64,000 nt of DNA from assembly GCF_000331225.1 (NCBI RefSeq), contig NZ_ANFY01000003.1:357001-421000 (forward strand), given 5' to 3'. Positions 50,818 to 61,054 of the stretch are shown here, in pieces; position 1 is the first letter of the stretch, and each line of letters begins with the position of its first letter. Under the pieces are notes generated by a model that was not told the origin of the DNA, made no database searches, and was given only the letters and a program-made list of their open reading frames with translations. This stretch comes from Sandarakinorhabdus sp. AAP62 (lineage in GTDB: Bacteria; Pseudomonadota; Alphaproteobacteria; Sphingomonadales; Sphingomonadaceae). The position numbers and the translations under genes were made by a program.

Positions 50818-52203
50818 TCAATAGCGATAATGATCGGGCTTGAACGGGCCGGTTTCGCCGACGCCGATATAGCTGGCCTGCTTTGGCGACAGGGCGGTGA
50901 GCTTCACGCCCAGCTTTTCGAGGTGCAGGCGGGCGACCTTTTCATCCAGGTGCTTGGGCAGCACATAGACGCGGTTTTCGTAATTCTCACTCTTGGTCCA
51001 CAGTTCGATCTGGGCCAGCACCTGGTTGGTGAAGCTGGCCGACATCACAAAGCTGGGGTGGCCGGTGGCGCAGCCCAGGTTCACCAGGCGGCCCTTGGCC
51101 AGCACGATGATCTGGTTGCCATCGGGGAACTCGACAATGTCGGTGCCCGGCTTCACTTCGGTCCACTTGTAGTTGGACAGGGCGGCGATCTGGATCTCGC
51201 TGTCGAAATGGCCGATGTTGCAGACGATGCTGTTGGGGCGCATCGCCTTCATGTGCTCGGCGGTGATCACGTCCATGTTGCCGGTGGCGGTCACGAAAAT
51301 GTCCGCACGCTTCACGGCGTCTTCCATGGTGACGACTTCAAAGCCCTCCATGGCGGCCTGCAGGGCGCAGATCGGATCGATTTCGGTCACCATCACGCGG
51401 GCGCCGCCGTTGCGCAGCGAATGCGCCGAGCCCTTGCCGACATCGCCGAAGCCGGCGACGACGGCGACCTTGCCGGCCAGCATCACGTCGGTGGCGCGGC
51501 GGATGGCGTCGACCAGCGATTCCTTGCAGCCGTAGAGATTGTCGAACTTCGACTTGGTGACGCTGTCATTGACGTTGATCGCCGGGAACGGCAGCCGGCC
51601 CTGCTTGGCCAGTTCATAAAGACGGTGCACACCCGTGGTGGTTTCTTCCGAAACGCCCTTCAGATTCTTCACCGTCTCGGTCAGGTAACCGGGGCGGGCC
51701 TTGACGAAGGCCTTCAGTGCACGCTGGAATTCGACTTCTTCCTCGTTCTCCGGCTCGCCCATGGTTTCGCCGGCTTCGAGGCGGGCGCCCCACAGCGCGA
51801 ACATGGTGGCATCGCCGCCATCATCGAGGATGATGTTCGACGTCACATCGCCCCAATCGAAGATGCGGCCGACATAATCCCAGTAATCGGCCAGGCTCTC
51901 GCCCTTGATGGCATAGGTCGGGATGCCGGCAGCGGCCATGGCGGCGGCAGCATGATCCTGGGTGGAAAAGATGTTGCAGGTGGCCCAGCGCAGCTCCGCA
52001 CCCAGCGCCACCAGCGTTTCCATCAGCACCGCGGTCTGGATCGTCATGTGCAGCGAGCCGGTGATGCGCGCGCCCTTCAGCGGCTGGGCCGCGCCGAATT
52101 CGGCGCGCAGAGCCATCAGGCCGGGCATTTCGGTTTCGGCGATGGCGATTTCGCGGCGGCCGAATTCGGCGAGGCTGATGTCCTTGATGGCATGATCGGC
52201 CAT
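50818..52203 (-). CDS. ahcY: S-adenosyl-L-homocysteine hydrolase
   Basis: 461 residues. It splits S-adenosylhomocysteine to adenosine and homocysteine in the methyl cycle. [17 protein letters not shown] (substrate site), [16 protein letters not shown] and the NAD-binding [17 protein letters not shown] are intact, and the C-terminus [10 protein letters not shown] is the invariant tail with the cofactor lysine and tyrosine. ATG 52203 has AGGAA 8 bases upstream. The promoter region contains an operator-like palindrome. Confidence 0.98.
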   Translation of the reverse strand: MADHAIKDISLAEFGRREIAIAETEMPGLMALRAEFGAAQPLKGARITGSLHMTIQTAVLMETLVALGAELRWATCNIFSTQDHAAAAMAAAGIPTYAIKGESLADYWDYVGRIFDWGDVTSNIILDDGGDATMFALWGARLEAGETMGEPENEEEVEFQRALKAFVKARPGYLTETVKNLKGVSEETTTGVHRLYELAKQGRLPFPAINVNDSVTKSKFDNLYGCKESLVDAIRRATDVMLAGKVAVVAGFGDVGKGSAHSLRNGGARVMVTEIDPICALQAAMEGFEVVTMEDAVKRADIFVTATGNMDVITAEHMKAMRPNSIVCNIGHFDSEIQIAALSNYKWTEVKPGTDIVEFPDGNQIIVLAKGRLVNLGCATGHPSFVMSASFTNQVLAQIELWTKSENYENRVYVLPKHLDEKVARLHLEKLGVKLTALSPKQASYIGVGETGPFKPDHYRY

Positions 52204-52268
52204 GGTGCGATTCCTGTCGATGAGAGCTGAAGTTCGCGCTCCCCTATCGGCGATGGCCTTCGCATGCA

Positions 52269-52297
52269 AGTATAAAGATAGCTTTATATGATGTCGC
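52269..52297 (-). promoter_or_regulatory. ahcY promoter with palindromic operator in the spacer
   Basis: On the minus strand -35 GCGACA (52297-52292), a 17-base spacer and -10 TATACT (52274-52269). The palindrome TATAAAG-N4-CTTTATA (52271-52288) fills most of the spacer and touches the -10, the classic position for a repressor. ArsR-family regulators (SahR) are known to control SAM-cycle genes in Proteobacteria; assigning this site to SahR is inference. No riboswitch was recognised in the about 60-base leader. Confidence 0.6.
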
Positions 52298-52382
52298 AGG
52301 CGGCCGGATTGTCGCAAAGGCTGGAAATGCCCGGCGCAAGCGGCCATGGTGAACGCCATTGCCCAGATGGGAGAAACCGGCC

Positions 52383-54482
52383 GTGCGCTTGCCTCTTGCG
52401 ATTGTGATGATGATGTCCACTGCTGCCCCCGTTGTTGCCGCCCCGATCGCCTATCCCGCAACCCAAAGGGGTTTCGAGGTGGAAGCGCGCCACGGCATTT
52501 CCGTGCCCGACCCCTACCGCTGGCTGGAAGCCGATGTGCGCACCGATGCCAATGTCGCCAAGTGGGTGGAAGCGCAGAACAAGGTGACGATGGCCTATCT
52601 CGCCGGCCTGCCCAAGCGGGAGGCCATCCGTGATCGGCTGACGGCACTGTATGACTATGAGCGCTTCGGGATTCCGAAGGTGAGCGGCGGCCTGCAATTC
52701 TTTGCCCGCAACTCCGGCCTGCAGAACCAGTCGGTGCTGTATGTGCAGGCAGAAGGCGCCGAACCCAAGGTGCTGATCGATCCCAATCCCTGGGCCAGGG
52801 ATGGCGCCACCGCCCTGGCGGAATGGACGCCTTCGAAGGACGGCAAGCATCTCGCCTATGCCGTGCAGGATGGCGGCACCGATTGGCGCACCATCAAGGT
52901 GCGTGATGTTGCCACCGGCGCCGATCTGGCCGACAGCCTGGAAGGCGCCAAGTACACGGGCGAGGTGGCCTGGCTGCCCGATGGCAGCGGCTTCTATTAT
53001 TCGCGCTTTCCGGCACCGCCGGCGGGGCAGAAATACCAGTCCGAAACGCAGAACGAGGCGATCTGGCTGCACAAGGTCGGCACGCCGCAGAGCGCCGACC
53101 GCAAGTTCTTTGCCACGCCCGACAAGCCCAGGCTGGGCCACCACGCCACGCTGAGCGAGGATGGCCGCTGGATGGTGGTGTCGAGCTTTGAAGGCTCGGG
53201 CGGCAACGGCATCTTCATCGCCGATCTGTCCAAGGGCGAGACGCCGCGCCCGCTGGTGACCGCGCTGGACAAGGAATGGCTGTTTGCCGGTGCCAGCGGT
53301 GGCACCTTGTGGTTTGTCACCAACTGGCAGGCGCCGCGCTATCAGCTGGTGGCGGTGGATGGCGCGACCGGCAAGATCAGCACGCTGGTGGCGGAAGGCA
53401 AGGCGACGATGACCGGCGGCGCGCTGGTCGGCAAGCGGCTGGTGGTGCAGACGCTGGAAGACGCCAGGTCGGTGGTGCAGCTCTATGAAACCGATGGCAA
53501 GCCGGCCGGCACGGTGCCGCTGCCCGGCATCGGCACGGCGACGGGCTTTGACGCGTCCGACGATGGCACGACCTACTTCGGCTTCTCCAGCTTCGCGACG
53601 CCGGGATCGATCTGGCGCTATGATGCGAACAGCAACAGTGCCACGGTGGTGCGCGAGGCCAAGGTGGCGTTCAACCCGGCCGATTACACGGTGAGCCAGG
53701 TCTTCTACCCGTCGAAGGACGGCACGAAGGTTCCGATGTTCGTCGCGCACCGCAAGGATCTGGACATGTCGAAGCCGCATCCGGCGCTGCTTTATGGCTA
53801 TGGCGGCTTCAACGTCAGCAGCACGCCAGGGTTCAGCGTGTCGCGGCTGGTGTGGATGGAAATGGGCGGCGTGTTCGCGCTGGCCAATATCCGCGGCGGC
53901 GGCGAATATGGCGCGGCCTGGCATGATGGCGGCCGGCTGCTCAACAAGCAGAATGTGTTCGACGATTTCATCGCGGCCGGCGAAGCGCTGATCGCGCGCG
54001 GCCTTACAGCCAAGGGCAAGCTCGCCATCCAGGGTGGCTCCAACGGCGGTTTGCTGGTTGGCGCCGTCACCAATCAGCGGCCCGATCTGTTTGCCGCCGC
54101 ATTGCCGGCCGTGGGCGTGATGGACATGTTGCGCTATGCCAACTGGACTGCGGGCCGCTACTGGATGGATGATTATGGCGACATGACCAAGCCGGAGATG
54201 TTCCGTTACAATCTCGGTTACAGCCCCTATCACAACGTGAAGGGCGGAAAGGATTACCCGGCCATCCTGGTGACGACGGCCGATACGGATGATCGCGTCG
54301 TGCCGGGCCACAGCTTCAAATATGCCGCCGCCCTGCAGGCCGCCCCGATCGGCGACAAGCCGCACCTGATCCGCATCGAGACGCGCGCCGGCCATGGCAG
54401 CGGCAAGCCGACCGACAAGATCATCGCGGAAGCGGCCGATCTGTGGGCGTTCGCCGGTTACTGGACGGGTCTTACGAAATAG
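52383..54482 (+). CDS. Prolyl oligopeptidase (S9A) family serine peptidase
   Basis: 699 residues. The GTG at 52383 is preceded by GGGAGA; a signal peptide follows ([17 protein letters not shown]), so it is periplasmic. The beta-propeller (about 75-420) guards an alpha/beta-hydrolase domain with the triad Ser553 (GGSNGGLL), Asp about 636 ([11 protein letters not shown]) and His671 (RAGHGSG). DPYRWLE and the NIRGGGEYG segment are diagnostic. It cleaves short proline-containing peptides. Its end overlaps the convergent DUF454 gene by 11 bases. Confidence 0.93.
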   Translation: MRLPLAIVMMMSTAAPVVAAPIAYPATQRGFEVEARHGISVPDPYRWLEADVRTDANVAKWVEAQNKVTMAYLAGLPKREAIRDRLTALYDYERFGIPKVSGGLQFFARNSGLQNQSVLYVQAEGAEPKVLIDPNPWARDGATALAEWTPSKDGKHLAYAVQDGGTDWRTIKVRDVATGADLADSLEGAKYTGEVAWLPDGSGFYYSRFPAPPAGQKYQSETQNEAIWLHKVGTPQSADRKFFATPDKPRLGHHATLSEDGRWMVVSSFEGSGGNGIFIADLSKGETPRPLVTALDKEWLFAGASGGTLWFVTNWQAPRYQLVAVDGATGKISTLVAEGKATMTGGALVGKRLVVQTLEDARSVVQLYETDGKPAGTVPLPGIGTATGFDASDDGTTYFGFSSFATPGSIWRYDANSNSATVVREAKVAFNPADYTVSQVFYPSKDGTKVPMFVAHRKDLDMSKPHPALLYGYGGFNVSSTPGFSVSRLVWMEMGGVFALANIRGGGEYGAAWHDGGRLLNKQNVFDDFIAAGEALIARGLTAKGKLAIQGGSNGGLLVGAVTNQRPDLFAAALPAVGVMDMLRYANWTAGRYWMDDYGDMTKPEMFRYNLGYSPYHNVKGGKDYPAILVTTADTDDRVVPGHSFKYAAALQAAPIGDKPHLIRIETRAGHGSGKPTDKIIAEAADLWAFAGYWTGLTK

Positions 54483-54840
54483 TTGGCCCGTTCGGGCGGG
54501 TGATGATGAACAGGCAGGTGATCGGCAGGATCACCGCCTGGATGATGATCACCCGCTGCGGCGCGCCAACTGCCACGGAAATCCCCACCACCGCCGCCAT
54601 CGACAGCACCGCCAGCAGCTTGGCGCGCGGCGAGATGGCGCGATGCTGTTCCCAGTTGCGGATCAGGGGCCCGAACAGCCTGTGGCCCAGCAGCCAATCG
54701 TGGAGGCGTGGGGACGAGCGGGCAAAGCAATAGGCGCTGAGCAGCACGAACGGCGTTGTGGGCAGTAACGGCAGCACGACGCCGGCAATGCCGAGCGCCA
54801 GGCTGGTCAGCCCGATGATGAGCCACAGGGTGCGGAACAT
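54472..54840 (-). CDS. DUF454/YbaN-family small inner-membrane protein
   Basis: 122 residues with a helix at 4-30 (LWLIIGLTSLALGIAGVVLPLLPTTPFVLLSAYCFARSS) that carries the family motif G-x-x-LP-x-LPTTPF, and two further helices at about 75-110. The mid-part RLHDWLLGHRLFGPLIRNW is typical of YbaN. Function unknown. Confidence 0.88.
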   Translation of the reverse strand: MFRTLWLIIGLTSLALGIAGVVLPLLPTTPFVLLSAYCFARSSPRLHDWLLGHRLFGPLIRNWEQHRAISPRAKLLAVLSMAAVVGISVAVGAPQRVIIIQAVILPITCLFIITRPNGPTIS

Positions 54841-54920
54841 GGGCGCACGTTAGCAGGGCCCGGCCCTGTTGCCAGTGCAATCCCGCCCCGCCCAGGCCGG
54901 CCGCATCGTCGCAGCCGGGA

Positions 54921-55688
54921 TCAGCCGGCCAGTGTTTGCGCGATGGCGACGGCAAGGGCCGGATCACCGGCGGCGATCACCGCGCCGCGGCTGGCTGTGC
55001 TGAGCGGCTGGCCTTGCCAATCGGTCATCACGCCGCCTGCGCCGGTGACGATGGGCACCAGCGCAGCCCAATCATGCAGTTTCAGCCCGGCTTCGACCAC
55101 GGCATCGAGATGGCCGGCGGCGACCAGGCCATAATTGTGGCAATCACCGCCATAGAGCGTGTCGTGCGCCGCCACGCGAACGCGATCGAAACAGGCGAAA
55201 TCCGCCGCATCAAAGGCGTGCGGGCTGGTGGTGCCGATGCGGGCGTGGGCGAGGTCGGCACAGTGGCGAACGTGCACGCGCTGGCCGTTCAGCATCGTCG
55301 GCTGGTCTGGCCCGGCGATCCAGCGGTCGCCGATGATGCATTGATCGATGATGCCCAGCACCGGCTTGCCGGCTTCCATCAGGCCGATCAGCGTGCCGAA
55401 CAGTGGCCGCCCGGCCACGAACGCCCGCGTGCCGTCGATGGGATCGAGCACCCACACACGTTCCGCATCGGGGCGGTCGTCGCCATATTCCTCCCCGATC
55501 ACGCCATCATCGGGGCGATATTGTTCGAGCAGGCGGCGGATGGCGGCTTCGGCCTCGCGATCGGCGATGGTGACGGGGGAGAAATCCTCCTTGGTCTCGA
55601 CCAGGAACGGCCGGCGAAACCACGGCCTTATGGCTTGGCCGGCGGCTTCGGCGAGCAGTTCGGCGAGGGCGAGATCAGACAGGCTCAA
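54921..55688 (-). CDS. hisN: Inositol-monophosphatase-family phosphatase, HisN-type
   Basis: 255 residues. Metal-binding motifs GEEYG and WVLDPIDGTRAFVAGRP and the C-terminal LHDWAALVPIVTGAGGVMTDWQG are all present. The LDPIDGTRAF form and KEDFSPVTIADREAE suit histidinol-phosphatase (HisN) of alphaproteobacteria and actinobacteria. It starts with TTG at 55688, overlapping the CoA-transferase stop (TTGA), which fits translational coupling. Inositol phosphatase activity is the alternative. Confidence 0.82.
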   Translation of the reverse strand: MSLSDLALAELLAEAAGQAIRPWFRRPFLVETKEDFSPVTIADREAEAAIRRLLEQYRPDDGVIGEEYGDDRPDAERVWVLDPIDGTRAFVAGRPLFGTLIGLMEAGKPVLGIIDQCIIGDRWIAGPDQPTMLNGQRVHVRHCADLAHARIGTTSPHAFDAADFACFDRVRVAAHDTLYGGDCHNYGLVAAGHLDAVVEAGLKLHDWAALVPIVTGAGGVMTDWQGQPLSTASRGAVIAAGDPALAVAIAQTLAG

Positions 55689-56824
55689 AGCCCCAACTCC
55701 TTCAGGATGGCGGCGCGATCGGCATCAAGCGCGGGGGCCGGTGCGCGCGTGTCGGAATCGGCGTGGGCCGACAATTTGATCGGATTGCCGGCGGCAATCA
55801 GCGGCGTACCGTCGGGCAGGGCGGTGTGCACCACCATGTTGCGTGCCTTCACCTGCGGGTTGGCCAGCGCCTGGCCGATATTGTTCAGGGGCCCGCACGG
55901 CACGCCGGCGGCCTCCAGCCGTGGCAGCCAATGGGCGACGGGCTGGGTCAGCAGCACGCCTTCCAGCACGGCCGACAGTGTCTCGGCATGGGCGGTGCGG
56001 GCGTCGTTGCTGGCAAAGCGCGGATCGTTGGCCGGCAGGCCAAGCGCCTTGCACAGGGCGACGAACAATTGATCATTGCCCGCCGCAATCACGATCGGCG
56101 CATCGGCGCATTGATAGGCGGCAAACGGCGTGATGCTGGGGTGGCGCGCGCCCAGCGGCCCCGGCGATTCCCCGGTGGCGGCATAGCGGGCGATGGCGTT
56201 TTCCAGGATGGCGATCTGGCCATCGAGCATGGCGACATCGACGAACTGGCCCTTTCCGGTGCGGTCGCGGTCGTGCAGGGCGGTGAGGATGCCGATCACG
56301 GTGAACAGGCCCGCTGTGATGTCGCCCACACTGGTGCCAACACGGGTCGGCGGGCCGCCGGGGTGGCCGGTCACGCTCATGATGCCGCCCATCGCCTGCA
56401 CCACCATGTCGTAAGCGGCCTTCTGGCTGTCGGGCCCGGTCTGGCCGAAACCACTGGTGGCGGCGTGGATCAGGCGCGGGTAGCGCGCGGCCAGCCCTTC
56501 CCAGCCATAGCCCAGCCTGGCCATCACGCCGGGGCGATAATTGTCCACCAGCACGTCGGCGCGCTCCAGCAGCGCTTCGAACAGCAGCCGGTCTTCGGCG
56601 GATTTCAGATCGAGCGCGATGGATTGCTTGCCGCGGTTGATGCTGGCGAAATAGGCGCTGTGGCCACGGATGAACGGGCCATAGGCGCGGGCATCGTCGC
56701 CGCCCTTCGGGTTTTCCACCTTGATCACCCGCGCGCCCAGATCGGCCAGCACCATGGTGGCATAGGGGCCTGCCAGCACGCGCGAAAGGTCTATGATGGT
56801 GATGTCTGAAAGGGGTCCGGGCAT
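55685..56824 (-). CDS. Family III CoA-transferase (CaiB/BaiF type)
   Basis: 379 residues. The N-terminal ITIIDLSRVLAGPYATMVLADLGARVIKVENP is the family signature; SINRGKQSIALDLKS, DVLVDNYRPGVMARLGYGWE and AYDMVVQAMGGIMSVTG (with the catalytic aspartate) follow. The fold forms interlocked dimers that move CoA between carboxylates, or racemise acyl-CoAs. The substrate is unknown. It is coupled to HisN downstream and divergent from the M28 peptidase gene. Confidence 0.92.
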   Translation of the reverse strand: MPGPLSDITIIDLSRVLAGPYATMVLADLGARVIKVENPKGGDDARAYGPFIRGHSAYFASINRGKQSIALDLKSAEDRLLFEALLERADVLVDNYRPGVMARLGYGWEGLAARYPRLIHAATSGFGQTGPDSQKAAYDMVVQAMGGIMSVTGHPGGPPTRVGTSVGDITAGLFTVIGILTALHDRDRTGKGQFVDVAMLDGQIAILENAIARYAATGESPGPLGARHPSITPFAAYQCADAPIVIAAGNDQLFVALCKALGLPANDPRFASNDARTAHAETLSAVLEGVLLTQPVAHWLPRLEAAGVPCGPLNNIGQALANPQVKARNMVVHTALPDGTPLIAAGNPIKLSAHADSDTRAPAPALDADRAAILKELGL

Positions 56825-56908
56825 GAGGCTGGGTGTAGCGTTGTTTTTCCCCCTCGTCACCGCCCCGCCGGCTGGATAGACCTGTCTGCAACAATTTGGG
56901 GGACGAAG

Positions 56909-59152
56909 ATGCGAACATTGATTCTGGCTGGTCTGCTGCTTGGCACCGCGGTTTCCGCTCAGCAAATGAGCGCTACAAGCAACGCCCAGCCGATGGGGGA
57001 GGCGGAAAAGGCCGCCATGCTCGATGCCCAGGTGAGCGCTGACGAACAGATGGGCTGGCTGAAGACCATGACCGCCGGGCCCAATCATCTGGGCAGCCCG
57101 CACAACCAGGCCAATGCGGCGCGCATCGAGAAATTGTTCCGCGAATGGGGCTGGCAGGTAAAGCGCGCCGATTACCAGGTGCTCTATCCCACGCCGATTT
57201 CGACCGTGCTGGAACTGGTTGGCCCGGTGACGAAGACGCTGGGCGGGCAGGAGCCGGGCATCCCGGAAGACGCGACGTCGAACAATCTCGCCGGGGCGCT
57301 GCCGCCCTATGTGGCCTATCAGGGTGATGGCGATGTGACCGCGCCGGTCGTCTATGTGAACTATGGCCTGCCCGGCGACTATGAAGCGCTGGCCCGGCGC
57401 GGCATTTCGGTGAAGGGCAAGATCGTCATTGCCCGCTATGGCGGCGGCTGGCGCGGGCTGAAACCCAAGCTGGCGCAGGAGCAGGGTGCCATCGGCTGCC
57501 TGATCTACTCCGATCCGCAGCAGGATGGTTATGGCAGCGCCGACAGCTATCCCAATGGCGGCGGCCGTCCGCCCGCAGGTGTGCAGCGCGGCAGCGTGCT
57601 CGACATGATCACCTATCCCGGCGATCCGCTCACCCCCGGCGTGGGCGCCACCAGGGATGCCAGGCGGCTGACGCGCGAGACGGCGCCGACGGTGCTGAAG
57701 ATCCCGACCCTGCCGATCTCCTATGCCGATGCGACCGAGATCCTGTCGCGGCTGAAGGGCGCGCCAGTGCCGAACGAATGGCGCGGCGGCCTGCCGTTCC
57801 ACTATCGCTTTGGCGGCAGCGACGATGTGAAGGTGCATCTGGCCGTCAAGTCGGACTGGACGCCCAAGATGATCAGCAATGTCATCGCCACCTTGCCCGG
57901 CTCTGCCATGAAGGATGAATGGGTGGTGCGCGGCAATCACTATGATGGCTGGGTGTTCGGTGCCGCCGATCCGCTGTCGGGCGAAATCGCCATGCTCAGC
58001 GAAGCCAAGGGGCTGGGGGCATTGTGGAAGGCCGGTTGGCGGCCCAAGCGCAGCATCGTCTATGCCAGCTGGGACGGCGAGGAGCCGGGCCTGCTCGGCT
58101 CCACCGAGTGGGTGGAGGAAAATCTGGCCGAGTTGAAGCAGAAGGCGGTCATCTACATCAACACCGATGGCAATGGCCGCGGTTTCCTGGGCGTGGATGG
58201 CAGCCAGCAGTTCCAGTCGCTGGCCGGCCGCGTCGCCGCCGAAGTGAAGGACCCGCAGACCGGCGCATCGGTGGCGGATCGCTGGCGCGCCGGCGTGCGG
58301 GCCAAGGCGTTTGACGGACTGCGCGGCGATCAGCAGGCACTGGCCGCGGCCGAACTGGGCGGCGACCAGCCGCTGGGGCCCCTGGGTTCGGGCAGCGACT
58401 ATACCGCCTTCATCCACCATGCCGGGGTGCCCAGCCTGAACCTGGGCTTTGGCGGCGAAGGCGAGAGCGCCGGTTCCTACCATTCGATCTACGACAGCTA
58501 TGATCATTTCGTGCGCTGGGATGATCCGGGCCTGGCCTATGGCGCGGCGCTGGCCAAGGTGGCGGGGCGCATGGTGCTGCGCCTCGCCGATGCCGATGTG
58601 CTGCCGCTGCGCTTTGGCCCGCTGGCCGGCGCGGCGCGGTCCTATCTGAGCGAGATCCGCACGCTGATCGACACGCGCCGCCGCGAGGATGACAAGCGCG
58701 CCGGCTTGTCTGCCGAGATCTATCGCCTCGGTTCGGACCCGCGCGATCCGCTGGGTCCGCCGCTGGCCAAGCCGCCGACGCCGCAGATCGAACTGGCCGC
58801 GCTGGACAATGCCATCACCCGGCTGGAAGCGGCGGCAAGGGCGTTTGACGGGGCCATTTCGGCCAACGGCGCTGCACTGACCGACTCGCAGAAGGCCGCG
58901 CTCAACGCCCGGCTGAAGGGCATCGACCAGGCACTGCTCAGCCCTTCGGGTTTGCCGTTCCGGCCGTGGTTCAGGAATATCCTCTACGCGCCGGGCCGCT
59001 TCACCGGCTATGGCGCCAAGACCCTGCCGGGCCTGCGCGAAGCCGTGGAGGAACGCCGCTTTGACGACGCCAACCGTGAAGCCGGGATCGCTGCCAGGGC
59101 GCTGAACGATTATGCGGATCGCCTGAATGCGGCGACGGCGGTGATCAGGTGA
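56909..59152 (+). CDS. M28-family peptidase, glutamate carboxypeptidase II-like
   Basis: 747 residues. Signal peptide (about 1-18), a PA-type protease-associated domain inserted in the middle (about 120-280), then the zinc peptidase domain: GNHYDGWVFGAADPLSG (His344 and Asp), WDGEEPGLLGSTEW (catalytic Glu391, Glu392), INTDGNG and YHSIYDSYDHF, as in NAALADase/GCPII, and a C-terminal helical dimerisation domain. It is periplasmic and cleaves N-terminal or Glu-containing peptides. The stop overlaps the next gene (GTGA). Confidence 0.93.
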   Translation: MRTLILAGLLLGTAVSAQQMSATSNAQPMGEAEKAAMLDAQVSADEQMGWLKTMTAGPNHLGSPHNQANAARIEKLFREWGWQVKRADYQVLYPTPISTVLELVGPVTKTLGGQEPGIPEDATSNNLAGALPPYVAYQGDGDVTAPVVYVNYGLPGDYEALARRGISVKGKIVIARYGGGWRGLKPKLAQEQGAIGCLIYSDPQQDGYGSADSYPNGGGRPPAGVQRGSVLDMITYPGDPLTPGVGATRDARRLTRETAPTVLKIPTLPISYADATEILSRLKGAPVPNEWRGGLPFHYRFGGSDDVKVHLAVKSDWTPKMISNVIATLPGSAMKDEWVVRGNHYDGWVFGAADPLSGEIAMLSEAKGLGALWKAGWRPKRSIVYASWDGEEPGLLGSTEWVEENLAELKQKAVIYINTDGNGRGFLGVDGSQQFQSLAGRVAAEVKDPQTGASVADRWRAGVRAKAFDGLRGDQQALAAAELGGDQPLGPLGSGSDYTAFIHHAGVPSLNLGFGGEGESAGSYHSIYDSYDHFVRWDDPGLAYGAALAKVAGRMVLRLADADVLPLRFGPLAGAARSYLSEIRTLIDTRRREDDKRAGLSAEIYRLGSDPRDPLGPPLAKPPTPQIELAALDNAITRLEAAARAFDGAISANGAALTDSQKAALNARLKGIDQALLSPSGLPFRPWFRNILYAPGRFTGYGAKTLPGLREAVEERRFDDANREAGIAARALNDYADRLNAATAVIR

Positions 59153-60042
59153 AGCCGGCGCTGCTGGCCCTGGCCCTGCTGGCGACCACGCCGGCGCTGG
59201 CACAGCGGATGCGGCCGGCGGATGTCGATAAATTGCCGTCCTCGCCGCCTACGTTGACCGAGGCCTATGGCAAGGAACCGGCCCAGGTCGGCGATTTGCG
59301 CCTGCCGGCGGGTCCCGGCCCGCACCCGGTGGTGATCGTCATCCACGGCGGTTGCTGGTGGAAGGGCTTTGCCACCCGCCAGAACACCGCCGCGCTGGCC
59401 AGCCGGTTGACGGAAAAGGGCTTTGCCACCTGGAACATCGAATATCGCCAGGCCGGCGAGACGGGACCAGATGGCAAGTACAGCGGCGATCCCGGCGCTG
59501 GCTGGCCCGGCACCTTCCACGACTGGGCCGCCGCGACGGACCATCTGCGTGAGCTCGCCAAGCGCCATCCGGTCGATTTGAACCGCGTGGCGGTGACCGG
59601 CCATAGCGCCGGCGCGCATGCGGCCCTGTGGGTGGCGAGCCGGCACAAATTGCCGAAGGACAGCGAGATTGCCTCGCCCGATCCGCTGAAGATCGGCGCG
59701 GTGGTGGCCATTGATGGGCCAGGCGATCCGGGTGCCGAGATCGAGACATTCGAAAAGGGCTGCGGCGTGCCCGCTGGCACGGCGATGTTTGGTGGCCGTC
59801 CCGCCGCTCAGCCCAGGCGCTGGGCCGAAGGCAGCCCGCAGAAGCAACTGCCGCTGGGCGTGAAATCCGGCCTCGTCTCCGCCAGCCTGTTCCTGTCCCC
59901 CACGGCCACTGCCAAGTGGGTGACCGAGGCGCGCAAGGGCAAGGATACGGCCAGCGCGCTCGTCCTTGGCGGCACTGGCCATTTCGAGGTCATCGCGCCC
60001 GGCAGCCCGGTGTGGAGCCAGGTGGAGCCTTTCCTGATCTAA
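59149..60042 (+). CDS. Secreted alpha/beta-hydrolase (esterase/peptidase-like)
   Basis: 297 residues. GTG start overlapping the M28 stop. A signal peptide (LLALALLATTPALAQ) precedes a hydrolase domain with VIVIHGGCWWKGFAT (oxyanion hole), nucleophile GHSAGAHAALW and the final GTGHFEVIAPGS histidine. This resembles BD-FAE/kynurenine-formamidase-like esterases. The coupling to the peptidase gene suggests periplasmic peptide or ester use. Substrate unknown. Confidence 0.85.
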   Translation: MKPALLALALLATTPALAQRMRPADVDKLPSSPPTLTEAYGKEPAQVGDLRLPAGPGPHPVVIVIHGGCWWKGFATRQNTAALASRLTEKGFATWNIEYRQAGETGPDGKYSGDPGAGWPGTFHDWAAATDHLRELAKRHPVDLNRVAVTGHSAGAHAALWVASRHKLPKDSEIASPDPLKIGAVVAIDGPGDPGAEIETFEKGCGVPAGTAMFGGRPAAQPRRWAEGSPQKQLPLGVKSGLVSASLFLSPTATAKWVTEARKGKDTASALVLGGTGHFEVIAPGSPVWSQVEPFLI

Positions 60043-60059
60043 CAATTGACGGTGAAACC

Positions 60060-60650
60060 ATGAAACTCCTCGCCTCCCCAACATCGCCCTACGCCCGCAA
60101 GCTGCGGATCATCGCCCATGAACTGGGCCTCGCACTGCCGGTGGAAGACACCGCGCCGATGACCGATCCGGCCGCCCTGCTCAGCGCCAATCCGCTTGGC
60201 AAGGTGCCGGCGCTGGTGCTGGACGATGGCAGTATGGGCGGCAGCGCCATCATCGATTCACCGGTGATCGCCGCCTTTCTGCTGGCCAGCGTACCGGGGC
60301 AGAAGCTGATGGCGCAGAGCGGTCATTATCATTGGCAGGCGCGCACCACCGAGGCGCTGGCCGATGGCGTGCTCGATGCCGCGATCATCCTCAGGTTCAA
60401 CATGGCGCAGGGCATCACCAGTGGCCCGTGGGTGGACCGGCAATATCGTGCCATCGAACGCGCGCTGGCGGTGATGAACACGCGGGTGGGCGGCAGCGGC
60501 TTTGGCGACATCTGCATCGCGGTTGCCTGCGATTATCTCAGCTTCCGCTTCCCCGATCTCGATTGGCGCGGCCACAATCCTGCGCTGGTGGAACTGGCGG
60601 ATCGGCTGCTGGCCACCCCGGCGTTTGAAGCGACCCGGCCGGCGGCCTAA
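60060..60650 (+). CDS. Glutathione S-transferase family protein
   Basis: 196 residues. A thioredoxin-like N-terminal domain (KLLASPTSPYARKLRIIAHELGL, NPLGKVPALVLDDG, IIDSPVIAAFL) and an all-helical C-terminal domain are clear. The SPYARK motif suggests a serine-type active site. Its last bases overlap the convergent GFA gene by 4. A role in detoxification together with the GFA protein is plausible. Confidence 0.9.
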   Translation: MKLLASPTSPYARKLRIIAHELGLALPVEDTAPMTDPAALLSANPLGKVPALVLDDGSMGGSAIIDSPVIAAFLLASVPGQKLMAQSGHYHWQARTTEALADGVLDAAIILRFNMAQGITSGPWVDRQYRAIERALAVMNTRVGGSGFGDICIAVACDYLSFRFPDLDWRGHNPALVELADRLLATPAFEATRPAA

Positions 60651-61054
60651 CCGTCGCGCCCGCGCGGCAAGCGCGTGGCGCCTTCGGGTACCGCGACCCA
60701 GGGATGCCGGCGTTCTTCAAACACGCTGCGCAGCGGTGGCGGCGTGTCGGGATCGGCGAACAGGCCGGCGGGAATGGCGATCAGGCCGGGATTGAGCGCG
60801 GCGGTGAAGCAGATGGTGCTGCCGCAATTGGGGCAGAAACGATTGGTCAGTTCGCGGCCCTTGTCGCTGAGATGCACGAATGGCCGGGTCTCCCCGCTGA
60901 TCGTCACATCGGCTTCCATCAACCAAAGCGCCATGCCGAACGGCGCGCCGGTGCGGCGCTGGCAATCGGCGCAGTGGCACATGTTGACGGCTTGCGGCTC
61001 GCGCGCCAGCGCCACGCGGACAGCGCCGCAAAGGCACTGGCCGTCGCGTTTCAC
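60647..61054 (-). CDS. GFA/CENP-V-type zinc protein
   Basis: 135 residues with all cysteine groups of the GFA family: QCLCGAVRV, CHCADCQR and FCPNCGSTICF, which hold zinc. The first characterised member reacts with S-hydroxymethyl-glutathione, but most have unknown substrates. The start overlaps the aldehyde dehydrogenase stop (ATGA), so it is co-expressed with an aldehyde-oxidising enzyme. Confidence 0.9.
   Translation of the reverse strand: MKRDGQCLCGAVRVALAREPQAVNMCHCADCQRRTGAPFGMALWLMEADVTISGETRPFVHLSDKGRELTNRFCPNCGSTICFTAALNPGLIAIPAGLFADPDTPPPLRSVFEERRHPWVAVPEGATRLPRGRDG

Noticed and set aside
52204-52268. SAH or SAM/SAH riboswitch in the ahcY leader
   Set aside because: The leader is only about 60 bases and I could not build the conserved core or pseudoknot; the operator palindrome explains regulation better.
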